Part shown: piece after piece, positions 12,253 to 24,900 of the stretch | How the letters are laid out: each line of letters starts with the position of its first letter | Position numbering within the stretch: the first letter of the stretch is position 1 | Source of the DNA: Aphis gossypii | Taxonomy: Eukaryota > Arthropoda > Insecta > Hemiptera > Aphididae | Reading direction: 5' to 3' | DNA length: 64,000 nucleotides | Assembly: GCF_020184175.1 (NCBI RefSeq) | Contig: NC_065531.1 | Location: 59,355,213 to 59,419,212, forward strand | Notes under the pieces: generated by a model | What the model was told of the DNA's origin: nothing | The model's database searches: none | What the model saw: the letters and a program-made list of their open reading frames with translations, nothing else | Program-made: the position numbers and the translations under genes

Positions 12253-14372
12253 TATGTCAATAAGTCAGAATGTGTGAATAGGGATTATTATATAGATATT
12301 ATCGTAAAATTTAAAAACTGTATAAAAAATGACATTTTTGAAAAATTAAAATATGGAGTTATGGAAGAATAAAATATTTTTTGTTAAGTGTATGAAAGTA
12401 GACGTATTTTAATTTTAAAGTGAATTACTTCTGACCTTTGACTTAGATGTATGATTTTTTTTTTACAATTATAGATATTTACTCTAAAGCTAATCCACAA
12501 GTAAATTTATTTTAAATTTTGTTACTCGTATATTTTACGAGAAAGTTAAAAATTATACAATCTTAATACAACCTTAGTAACAATAAGCTATGACATTTTT
12601 GAATGTGTATTAAATCTTTTACTAAGTAAATGCGTACAATATAGAGAAAAAACAAAAATATTATCACCCTTATTCAAAATTTGAATAGTTAATAAAAATT
12701 TTACAATCTACGCACAATTATTATTATTATAATTTTTTTTTTTTTAACAACATCGATTGACGTACAATTTAATATTATTATTAATATTATATTATAATAC
12801 TTAAACCAATGTGATTATTATTGATATAAATATCATAAATTAACACATTTATAATTATAATTATTATAATAATATACGAGGAAAAAAAATATATAAAGCT
12901 ATTTGCAATTCATATGCGTCTAAATCTACTTGATACCCGATACTCCGAACTGTATGAACGACCATGTCGTGTTCATCAATATAAAAATCACTAAATAAAC
13001 AAAACAGTAACAAACCGATAGATCGTCGAATAGCATAAGTTCTAAAAATGTGTTCCAGATTGGTGGAGAATGTGAAAGAAACAAACTTAAAACATGTAGT
13101 ATAAATACAAAACACATCGTAGATATACACAACGTTTGGATATGTGTACATAATATATTATGATAATGATATGATTGAAAAAAATTACAGAAGAATCAGC
13201 TTTTGGAAGATTTGAGATAGGTACATATACAAGTATAATATATCCGTTGTATTGTTTTCCGTGTGCATGTAGGAACGTATGAATAAGAAAAAACAATATG
13301 AATTATACAAACAATAACTAATTGATTAAGCTAATATGCTATTATTATATAGGTGTTATGTATCTATATATTATTCAATATACCTATATATTAGCCTTAT
13401 GGTATTAAAAGAAAATTCTATAAATAAAAGTACGTAAAACATACCCTTTGAATAATATAATAGTTTCTACGCATATTAGTAGGTAATATACACATATAAA
13501 TAAACTAAATTTGTTTTCGTTGGCCAGTTTATACTAGGCTCTAGGAAATTTATATTACCGAAACTGAATATAAACTTGACCAATTATGTCGTTGAATAAG
13601 ACGGTAAGTGCTTAAAATATAATTTAGGTCAAACACGAATTATTGAGGAGTGACTACTGATCATAGAATCATTTATCGATTATAATATTTTAGTGTTAGT
13701 TCACTGTGTGTATTATACATGGGTATATTGCACTTAGCCTTTATAGTGATGTGTACCATTACCGTGTGTTAGGGAACACGAGTCAAAGGATAGTGCATAA
13801 TATGGGAAAACCACGTAAGCTTAAGTACATGCCAAGTTGGGGTTTTGGATTGATTTTCTTACGAATTGTGGCCACCTGCAGAATATACGATACATTTAAA
13901 CTGTAAATTATTTATTTGAAATAGTTTTTGTAGATTTTCACCCTTATCGAATAGCCCTTCAAAATTAATCATCCATAATTAAAATATTTTTAAAATAAAC
14001 ATACAAATGTATAATAATATCTACTGCTGTATTTGTCATGTATATTATCAAGTTATATTTTTTTGCGGTTCATTAAATATTAAAAAAAAAAAAAAAACAG
14101 GTTCTATTTATAGATACTTACTGACTTTTTCAGTATTTATTACTGGGAAAATATGCCCTATTCATGTTTATATAGTTGATAGCTTTCGGTAACTTTAAAT
14201 GAATTATGTGTTTAAAGAAAAACGAGACACAACTTTTTAAGACTCGCTTTTAATTCTTTTTTAAATTTTAGATTCAAAGGCAAAAGATTTTCCAAACCAC
14301 TTCAAACATTAAAAATTATTTTCATTTTAATATATAATATTTTTTTTTTGCACGTGCCGACAATTTTTCGTA

Positions 14373-14471
14373 ATGTTGCGTGATGAAAAAGACCAAAGAA
14401 AACGACGTTGGGAAATATATGAGAGAAATGAACGTACTCAAGCAAACGTGAAAACTCGTGAAAAACGTCCG
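14373..14471 (+). CDS. Possible orphan first exon, unrecognised
   Basis: An ATG opens 33 codons rich in charged residues (MLRDEKDQRKRRWEIYER and on to KTREKRP). They end exactly at a strong donor, CCG followed by GTAAGT. The charged composition is unlike random translation of this AT-rich DNA. An acceptor at 15353 would add only five codons (PGCTC) before a stop, so no convincing second exon is seen. It may be a real small gene, a transposon fragment or chance. I do not recognise the family. Confidence 0.2.
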
Positions 14472-15607
14472 GTAAGTTTGAAAACAATAGAACAGATATA
14501 TATTATTATAGTTACAAAAAACTACATTAATTTGCAAATTAATTTATACACAATACGTAATAAAACGTTTATTTGTGTACAACTACTAACTAATAATATT
14601 ACGTGGTCCCTGATTCTGCTGGCAATACAAAATACACGTTTGAACAACATTTTATAAAATATAAAATGGATGTGTTACGAACGCGATCGTAATAATAATG
14701 ACAGTAATGGTCCCTTAAAACCATCATCATTATCGTCAGAATAATGACTGAAAAAACAACAAATAAAAAAACGCGAAACGTTTAAAAACGAAATAATAAT
14801 TCAAAACCCATTTAAAATTAGATGATTATAGTATTAAATTAATATTAATATTATGTATCCAAGAAAACTACTACCTATTCGAGCGCTGACATGTTATCAT
14901 CAAATGATAATTTATAAACTTCAGGCATGTCATCGTAGCAGTTGTACTTGGATTGACGTTATTTCTACGACTTATACCTATATTTTAACTAATCTTATAA
15001 TTATTTAGTATCGATTAAAATCAGAATCATTTTCAGAGTTTTTCGCTCAAAAATAAATTGCCTACGAAAAGACAAAACGAGGCTTACTTCTGAAAAATGT
15101 CATCTAACTAACTATATTTACACAAACGCACGTTTATGACGTCTTGTGAACTTATCAACGAGTACTGTATGAACATTAGAGTTGAGTTTACTTTCTGTAG
15201 TCGTATCTGGAAAGTAGCTGATTAAAATAATACACGACTTAAACTTTAAGATCTGAACTTAGATCGTGTTTTTTGATCAAATGTTATTACCATAAACGTA
15301 AATCCAAAAAATAGAAATGGTGATGAGTAAGGATTTTTTTTGAATTTTTTCAGCCAGGCTGCACATGCTAATAATATAAGGAAAAAAAATAGCAATAGAA
15401 AATTATAAAAAATAACGTATGAAACGGCTATAGGTACATTATACCTATATACGCTATACGCTTATACAGGGATTTGATCGCTTTTCGTGATTGTAGTGGA
15501 TATTTCTTAACGGACATCTTTTTTTTTTTCTGCGAAACAGTATATAGTATGAAAAATACAAAATGCAACTAAATAATAAAAAGTTTTTTTCTTTTCCGAA
15601 TTCGTCA

Positions 15608-15927
15608 TTAGAGCACATGTAGGTTTTCACACGACTTTGACTTGGAATCTCTGGCCCACACTTTGCTTAACAGTCCCTTTACCCGGAGGCTGGTAGACGT
15701 TCGGGATCCTCTGTATTTTTTGAACGTTGGGCCGCAGTTTCCCAAAGGCGACTTGGAGCGTTTGCGCATCGACGAAGACCGAGCGTGGTGTGTATGTTCC
15801 GGTGGTTGGTCCAACTTCAATCGTATCTGCGTCAGTATGCCTACCAGTAATTCATCTACGTTGTAGTTAATGATCACCGATGTCTCGATAAATTTGCAGT
15901 CATATCGAGTTGCCATTTGTTTGCCAA
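15608..15927 (-). CDS. Rgk: RGK terminal coding exon
   Basis: Encodes the end of the G domain (YDCKFIETS, then NVDELLVGILTQIRLKL) and the basic C-terminal tail with SSSMRKRSKSP and the final KSKSCENLHVL before the stop. The acceptor is a T-run plus TAG at 15930-15928. The first two bases complete a Val codon begun in the upstream exon. The tail is the part that binds membrane lipids, calmodulin and 14-3-3 in mammalian relatives. An antisense open frame over the same bases is a shadow. Confidence 0.93.
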
Positions 15928-18900
15928 CTAAAAAAAAAAATCGTTGTGTACAGAGATTTGAATTAGTAATTGTATCATTGGAAAATAGGGTGTTTTTACG
16001 GCAAAAGAGAGAACGATTCATTCGGAGACGGCCATTGTTGTACATTTATATGGGCGATTAGCATATTATCAATTGTTGACTAAATACGTTTTGAAAATCC
16101 ACAGATTTGGACAGACATCAATAGTTTATAACTAGTAGTCTGTGTAATCTCAGTCCGTTTTATTTTTTTTCCGAATCAGTTATCCCACCATGTTTGACCA
16201 ATAACGATGCGTTAAATTTGTAACATTAGAAGGAAATTGCACTTTCACTGACTAATAATTTGTTATTATAATATTACAACATAATTATTTGATGAGATAA
16301 AAATCAAAAGTTTTGTATGGTAAATATTTTAATGTGACCGATTAATTCAGAGCAATTCGGTTTACACTTTTAGTGTTATAGACTTGTTTTATATTATTTT
16401 ATAATAGATATTTCATCTCATCATAATCTATCTTTCATTGGCCTCAATCTTTTGTTACAAAAATATGTGTTATTATTTGTTTATTTTGTAGTTAGTGTTA
16501 CATTTTCAATACCCCATCGTCACACCATTGGACCAATTGGTGGTTGAAAATTATGTAATGTACGTTAAAATTTGATAAAAAATCCGATACAGTAAATATT
16601 TTTGTGTACCGGAATTAAAAATCAAGTATATTATTAACGTAGATTTCTAGGGAAATAAATGAAAGCGATTTCGTGACATATAAATACATACATACATAAT
16701 AAGCCCCTAATCGATAGAACAAACATATTAAACAATTATAATACTTATAATATGATTATTGAGTAGTTAGGTAGGCACTTAATATTTTTATTGATGAAAA
16801 ATACTACTGTACCTCCTGATGGTACGACGTTTGGTCTCACGATATCGTTTTTGTTACCAACTAATATCACAGCTTTATTTCTGACTACATCTGCTTTCCA
16901 TAAAGCTTGTAACCATTCTTCGGCTTGTTTGAAGCTGTCCCAATCGTTTCTCGAGTAGATAATACAATAGGCATGTGGAGACTCCTCAAAGACGTCATTA
17001 CAATCGGCTGGCTAAAAACATATTTTATCCCATTACATTAATTTTTATGCAGCAAACGGTTAATATTTCTTATATTAGCTATATTATATTCATCCATTAT
17101 ATTATAAATAAGGTGTAATTTATTGACAATATTTATATGATTAAAAAGTAACGAGAAAAGACTCAAAGTAAATGCTTTAAATTTAGCTATTTGAGATTTG
17201 TTAATAAAATTAAATGGTATTATTTTTATAAATACTTCTTAAGCTGTACAAAAAATCTCAACAATTCGAAAATTTAAAAAACAAGAATTTAATTCAATAC
17301 ATTATCAAAGAAAAAATGGAGGTGAACATGTTTGGTGAATTACAATGCACCTGTATTATTTTCAACAAATATTGTAATTCAATATAATATTATCATTCTT
17401 TATTGTAGCTTATGAAATGATAATACTATCTTAAGTGAAAATGTATACTTAGAATATTTCTTTATATATTTTTTTAATATGGTAATATTATAATAATTAT
17501 GATATGAGAAAAGTCTTCACAACAGTATTATTATATTATATTATAATTTTTTTAATATTTGAATGGAAATTTAATACCTACATTTTTTGAATGATTTTAA
17601 ATAATAAAATAAAGTTTATAGTATCATTTCAATTGAATAGTAAATTGTTTTATAAAAAATTTCATTACTTAACATCACTTTTCTATTTAAATAATAAGTT
17701 CAAAAGTTTTTAAATCCAGCTTCTTTAAATAATTGCTTTAAAATATTAAAACAATATATTGTTATATTGTCTTATATTAAATTAATGTTATAGATATTTC
17801 TTGGTATTTTATACGTTTGGGAAATCTGTCATTAAGCCAATATTCTTAAGACTCATATTATTATTATTAAATGAATAGGATTGTTAGGATTATAAAAATA
17901 CAAAATATTTTAACCATGTTAATTGTTTTTTTTTTAAAATACTTTTTTTAAATTAAAAATTGGAAATACAAAAATAATCGATGTTCGAGTAAAAAATGAA
18001 TTAAGTTAATGTTTTTAAGTTTAACGTAATGAAATAAATTCAAATATTTTTTCAAATACATTTTTTTTCTTGCTGTCATAATAAATATATAGGGTGCCTG
18101 AATTTTATTGAGTATGGTGATGTATATTTGTTGCACTTATGGCAATATTACGCAGGAGTGATACAACACTAATTGAGATTATATATATTATTTTATCGAT
18201 ATAATTCTAGTGTTATAAAGTTTCTTGGTGATGTAACAAGGGCTTTTGTGTAAACTGTATTACGTGTAATATCAATCACGCGATGTAGCTGTCTTTGACG
18301 GTACTACATATTTTTATTGAAATAGGAGGGTACTCAGCTATTGATTTTTGAAATTGTAGCGACCTTTCTTGTGAAGTGGTTTTCAATGCTTTTATTTTCA
18401 TTTGTAAAGAATACGTTTTAGTTAATTACGACGAGTTCATTTAACAAACTCTTAGACTAATAATTGGTGTTTATTTTATATGTATCACTCATCAATGATC
18501 TCTAGTTAGTTTAAACCAAGTTTCCTTATTAGCAATGTCAAATGGTAAATATATTACTGCAGATAATTAATTATATAAATATTATATAATCCAATATAAA
18601 TATAAATTACAATTTAAATTAATTTACCTTTAATAATGTAGTAATATAAATATAATTAATGTTTTATAAGCTGTAATGATTCAATAAAATGTATTATTGT
18701 TCTTAATTCATATCCTGAAATAGATATTTATTTATTTTTGTTTATTTTAAACAAAACGAAGAATTTTTTTTATTAAAATAGGCTTTTGACGTAGTGAAAT
18801 TATTTTTATTTTACTGCAGGTAGTACAAACCTAATAAATATGTTTGTACAGTATACATGTTTTATATATTTATAAAACTAAATTATTGTATTATACATGT

Positions 18901-21900
18901 TTTTTTTTGTTATTCTAAGTTCTATTATACCTTAATTAATTATTTGACAAGGATGACAAGGATAATATATTCTATACAATATGATATTATTAGTATACCA
19001 TACTACTATTGTCTATTAACCTAAACTAACCAGACTTTTCGGGTAGTTCCTCGAGTGGCTTAGGGCACATGACTACTAAAATATTATAATGTGAAATAGG
19101 GTGTCTTAAGTGCCTACATAGAAGTGATATAGACCTATATGTAACATAATTTATAAAACTTTTCCCGAAACTTGATTTGCATAATCGACTAGCCAAAAAT
19201 TGGCGAGTAAAGTGGTGGTTTTAAAATGATGCGTATGTTTTAGATTTTGCTTAGTATTATAAATGTATTTTCTGTGTCTTTCATCATCTTTTTGATCACT
19301 AAAAATTCTTCAATTAACCTTGAGTTGGAAATTTATGTGAAATGTATTACTCACCGCATTAGATTTATCTAAAAAAATTAACTCGGACTCTTCTCCATCT
19401 AATAATACAGAAACTGACTTTTCTCCATCTTCGTCTAAAACAGAAAATAAATATAATTTAAAATAGATAGTTTATAATTAAGTCTAATAATTAGATAGGT
19501 AACTTAAATTAATAATATAAATTAAAGGGATTTTCTTGGTGCATAGGTACTTCTATTCAATTATTAATTTTATAAAACTTTTTTTTTTATTAATGAGTAG
19601 TTGTTCAAGTGTTTATTTAAATTATATATTATGCATATAAAAATTAAATTAATTAAGTGTAGACTTATACATATACGTCATATTCTATGTTTTCCCTTAT
19701 GTTCTTGCAGGAAGTAACAACAGTACTTTAAAAATACAAAACTAGAATTTCAGTTTATAATTGATAAATTAAATATATAAATTAAATTAAATTTTAATAA
19801 ATTTATTATTACGCAATAATAGTTATGAGAGCACATCGGATACTAAGAATTACATCTTGATATTTTAGTAAATTGCTTAAAAATGTATTTGAATTATTCG
19901 AATCGTAAATTCTAAGGATTCCAACAAAATTTATTGTATTATATCTTGTAAAAATCGTTTCTGTTGTGTCTTCTTAATAGTAATAAATGTAAATAAGTTA
20001 ACATAAACTTCCAAAATAAAAATAAAGTAAAACTTTTTTTTAATAATTTAGTTGTAATTAGCAATAAATTTAAACTTGTTGAGTCATATTTTCATCTATT
20101 TAGGTGTTAGTAGTTTCATATACTTTTTTTTTTAATTTAAAGAATAGCCGATAAAATGTTCGTATATTATTTTATTTTATAATATTAAGAACTTATTTAG
20201 CATTTTACAACAGAAATTAATGCATTATCTTTAGAATTAATTACCACATTTCTTTATACTACGGTTATTATTTTATTAAAATCATAAAAATAACGTTTTT
20301 CATTGTACTCAAAATGCTTTTATAAAAACCTAAAATGTTCAATTTATTTTTAGCATTTATTTGTAATGATGGAATTATTATAATGGAATATAAATATGTT
20401 ATTTAGTAAAAAAAAAAACCATAGAAACTTGTTTTTGTAAAATTTAAAAAAATGTATAATGGTAAACTAATAAAGCTTGGAAAACTTTAAAGAAACATGA
20501 TTTAAAGTAAGAAAGAAATATTTTAAATTACTTGATAAATATTTGTTTGTAAATAGATATTACGATAGAAATATATTTTAATGAACAGTATGAATATGAA
20601 ACTATGAATATACAGAGTAGATATTATATTATTACTAACAACTATCCTTTACAATAATTTAACTTCAATTATATTAATATTATTTTTCATTTAAAACTAA
20701 TAATTTATTTATTTTTTAAATTATACTATTTCATACTATCAGGAATAATATAGTTAGTTTTAAATGTCTTTAGATTATTGATATAGTTATTAAACTATAA
20801 TTAGACTTGAAATAATTAAAAACAATTTTACTGGCATAAAATAAAAATATAAATACATTTAAGTATCAATTTTAAAATGTATACTAATTGGTAAATAATA
20901 GATATTTTATTTATTTTTATTTTTGTTATTTTTCTAATTTATTATAGTTTAGAATAAAGTACAAATTGAGAATAATATGAAATTTATTAGAATTTAATAC
21001 ATTAGTATCTAATGGTAAAAGTAAAGGAAAATTGTATGTAGTTTTTCAGTATAAATGTATTTAGTTTTCCAAACGACTTTTAATACTTATATGTTCAATT
21101 GAAAGTCATTGTCTCTTAAAATTTAAATAAATTCTTAAGCTTAGAAACATCTTATTATACGAATTACAATTACAATGGACCTATGTAAATAATTTAAAAC
21201 GCAAATGGCTTCACTACTGAGTCATGCATATGCACTTTATGTTGAAATGAGACAACGTTATCAGTTAAATTTTTGTGGGAAAGATAGGTCCAATTACTAC
21301 TATTTTGTGCAGCAGACTCTTATAGTATCGAATAATATAGATAATAAGGAATCGAAAACTGAATACCTATTATAGATGTATGTTATTTACTATTTACACA
21401 ATATTATTGTATTTAAAATTGATCTCTAATTAAGGATGTTTTTATTATAGTTTCTACAATTATGTAGCATTGCATTAAAATTCTATTCATCCATTCAGAA
21501 GTCTACCAAATGACGAGTTAAACCCGAAATATAGTATAATATACTACAAGTATAAATAATATAGCAAAGCAAGTTTTTTAAATATTTTTTTTTTTGTAAT
21601 TTTTCCTGGCGCTTAGAGGAATAGATTATTTTGAAAATTATCTTTTAAGTATGTACCAACTAGTCGACATTTTCGTAATAAAAAATTGCCACATACAACT
21701 TTTTAAGTAGTCCTACCATAAAATAATGTTCACATAAAAATGAAATTACGTGATTTTAAAACCAATACTTGGAACTTCAAAGTTATGAAATATGATGCTA
21801 GGTATGATCATATTTTATATACCTACCTACAATAATACGTAGAAAATGTTTTTATATTGAGTTGACGATAAAGCCTGAAAGTCTGTTACCTATTTTTATT

Positions 21901-24900
21901 ATACTCTTATTAAAATGGAAGTTTTACTTAATAAAATTGAAAATTAATTGTACGGTTTCATTATTTTATGTTAGCAAAACATGTTCAATTAATGACATTC
22001 ACGATTTACATAATATGCAACGTGGAAAAGTTTTCGTGGCGAGGAAACAAGATAATTGCTTACAACACACTTGTGTAGGTTATTTATTTAATTCATTCGT
22101 TAATATATTTTCAGCGACAGATTAATTATTTAGATACACTTAGTACATTCAGCTTCAAAATTCAACTTCAATTATAACCCTATGGATATTTACATAGTCT
22201 AAAGGATATTTAAGTTTATTATAAAAATTTAACTATATCAACTAATTTATTTTATTAATTACTAAAATTCTTAACAAGTATAATATTTATATATTTAATA
22301 TTCATATTATTTATTTAAAGTTTTTTCTCTAATAATCAAGCACTTTGCGTGTTATTGACTTAAATTTTAATTAATTGCTTTTATTTTACGAAATGGAACA
22401 GTACAACAAATTATGGCAATATTAGCAATCTATACTTATTTTTATACATATACATACCGATATACCTATATTGAATATTGCATATAACTAATAAACATTT
22501 TAAAGAAAGAATATTAATTAAATGATGTAACTAATTTTTCTTTTTATACCTGAAAGTAAATTAAGTTTTGAATAGATGTAGGACAGGATTTAAAAATAAG
22601 TTGGAAAGCTAAAGAAATAAAGACTGAACAGGATAACATTTCTACGAATACAAAGAACACGAGATAGGAGAGAATGTATTTTGAGGCCACAAAATGTACT
22701 CTCTTAATGTATACGTAGTGAAGAGGAATAAAAAGAAATACCGAACAAGTTATAAAGTAGACTACAGACACATGGTATCGTCAAGAAAAATAATATGAGA
22801 ATTAGAATCGATAATAACAACATGTTTTAAATCTATGGTTCAAGTACAGTAAGACAATTTTAGATAAATAGAAAATAAATTATGAATTCTTTCATTTAAA
22901 ATTTTAAAATTCAGTTAATTTTTAAGCGGTTCATCTAAGATAATTTTTTTTTTTTAGGAAACTTCTAATAATATTTTTAGTTTTTCACATTATATATTAC
23001 AATTTTTACTTGTATACTATGAAATATTATTAACCTTTCCTTGTTCTTCATAATCGAGTATCACCTTAGGCGTTAGGGTTAAACGACCTTATTATGAAAA
23101 AATATTTAATTTAGTTTGAAATGCAATCCACGCTCATGTATACAACCTTAAAGTGTGGATGATACCATATTTAAATTTGAATAAATAATCAGATATCAAA
23201 ATAGGGTCAACAGCGAATAATTGTGCACCGATGCACATTTGCGATATCGTGTGAATAGCGCTCCAGCAAGCAGTAGGTGTAGGTATAGGCTTCGAGTGTT
23301 AATCGTTGGAATTATTGGTCGTTTCCTGGCCTGACAATGTCATTACCGATAACATTGTCTTCACAACAACGGATTTTATCGATCGGTTATTTATTATACT
23401 GTAATATTATGCTCGAAAATTGATGTTGTTGTTTAGGATTACGTTACGGCGCTTATAATAATTTATTATATAATGTTAAATATTTTGTGTATACAATACG
23501 ATTGTAATTTGAATTATTTTATTATATTAATATAATATTTTTACTGTACAGTAGGAAACAAAACCGAAACAGATTTTTTCCAATAGCATTGTTATTATAT
23601 ATTGACATTTTATATTATTTCATAATATTTTGTAGCCAAGTCTTTGTAGTGGTTGTGACAATATATTTATATATATTTTTTTTTATTATTTACATTTTTG
23701 AAAACTATTGCGCTGGAGAATGCTTAAATAAATAATGTCAACAGAAATAAATAAACTATTGAGGTTTAAAAATTTGAAAATTAATTTTTTTCGAGTATAG
23801 GTACCTATTAAGAAAATTGAATAGCACAAGTATACATTTTAACTTCATAATAAACTTGAGAATTGAGACCAATGCTGCTGTTTTCATACTAAGCAAGATA
23901 CTCGATAAAAAGATAAAAAAAAATAGAATGGTTTTTATGATAGTAACAGGACGTTCGAACGATTTTGTATTTACAATAAATCGGTATCGTTTTCGACGGT
24001 AATAATTTTTTATACTATCACACGATCATTTTATGCCGTGATTTTTGTTGTTTCAAATCGTTGGAGCAGCAACCAGACCGTATATTGCAATTGGATAAAA
24101 CGGCTTTATCAAACAACGTGGACCTATACATAAATACACGGAATATATACATATTATATTATTTTATATGGTGGACGCGGCGGGAACAGGGACGTTTGGA
24201 CGAGCGGAAAAGGAGCCGGAACATTTCACGTACAATACTGGAACGTATAATATTACGGCCCGCGGTGTGTAGACCCGTGGATGATAAATCACGTATGGCC
24301 GAGGTAGGCGATTCCTCTCCTGCCACCGTTCCCGTTGGTAGCGTGGAAAGCTCATCAATCGGCAGAAGCTGTGAATACATATAATATATATATATATATA
24401 TACATCTACCTACCTACCCTTTTCATCGACCACCCCCCCAACGTTGCCGGTTCGTTTTGGTTTCGTGCGCGTTTACACATACGCAAACGATCGCAATATA
24501 TATATATACATATGTGTGTTTGTGTGTATACTATAGAAGGTAAGTACGTGTTTAAGTAAATCTACTAATTCAAAATACTAACACGTTTTCGATGACTTTC
24601 CCGACGACGAAAACGACACAGCCAGGCATAGATTGTATTAGTACGAATTGACGCGTTTGTTTTTCACTTTGAAACGCGCCATCAGCGAACGAGAGTGTTT
24701 TCTATATTTTATTGACTGCACGGCCGTTCATTTTTTTTCTCTCTAACGGTTTTTGGATCACAAAGTACAATAATAATGTATTTGTTTGGTTTCAGTAGCA
24801 AACATGCGGTCGTTTGTTCGTTTACTACTTTACCAGTCATGTGTTGTCACTACGTAATCGCTGCTATACGAGTACCTATGTTGGCGTTATTCCGGTGACC

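Larger units (their letters stand above)
10720..15607. other. Convergent intergenic region and 3' UTRs of GMPR and RGK
   Basis: Both neighbouring genes end into this stretch. An AATAAA cluster at 11412-11426 could end GMPR transcripts. On the minus strand AATAAA (TTTATT at 14568-14573 and at 13911-13916) could end RGK. Less AT-rich DNA at about 12900-13290 carries overlapping open frames on the minus strand with no homology I recognise; it may be a long RGK 3' UTR. A hairpin lies at 12233-12252 and a possible exon at 14373-14471. Confidence 0.5.

Noticed and set aside
15928..16045. Minus-strand extension upstream of the last RGK exon (MYNNGRLRMNRSLF...)
   Set aside because: It is in-frame read-through of the intron. 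The T-run plus TAG acceptor at 15930-15928 is in phase with the upstream exon.
15642..16061. Plus-strand open frames opposite the last RGK exon
   Set aside because: Shadows of the coding strand. The minus strand carries the RGK C-terminal signature.
21862..22125. Plus-strand open frame of 87 codons
   Set aside because: Low-complexity Ile/Leu/Lys start and no motif; likely chance.
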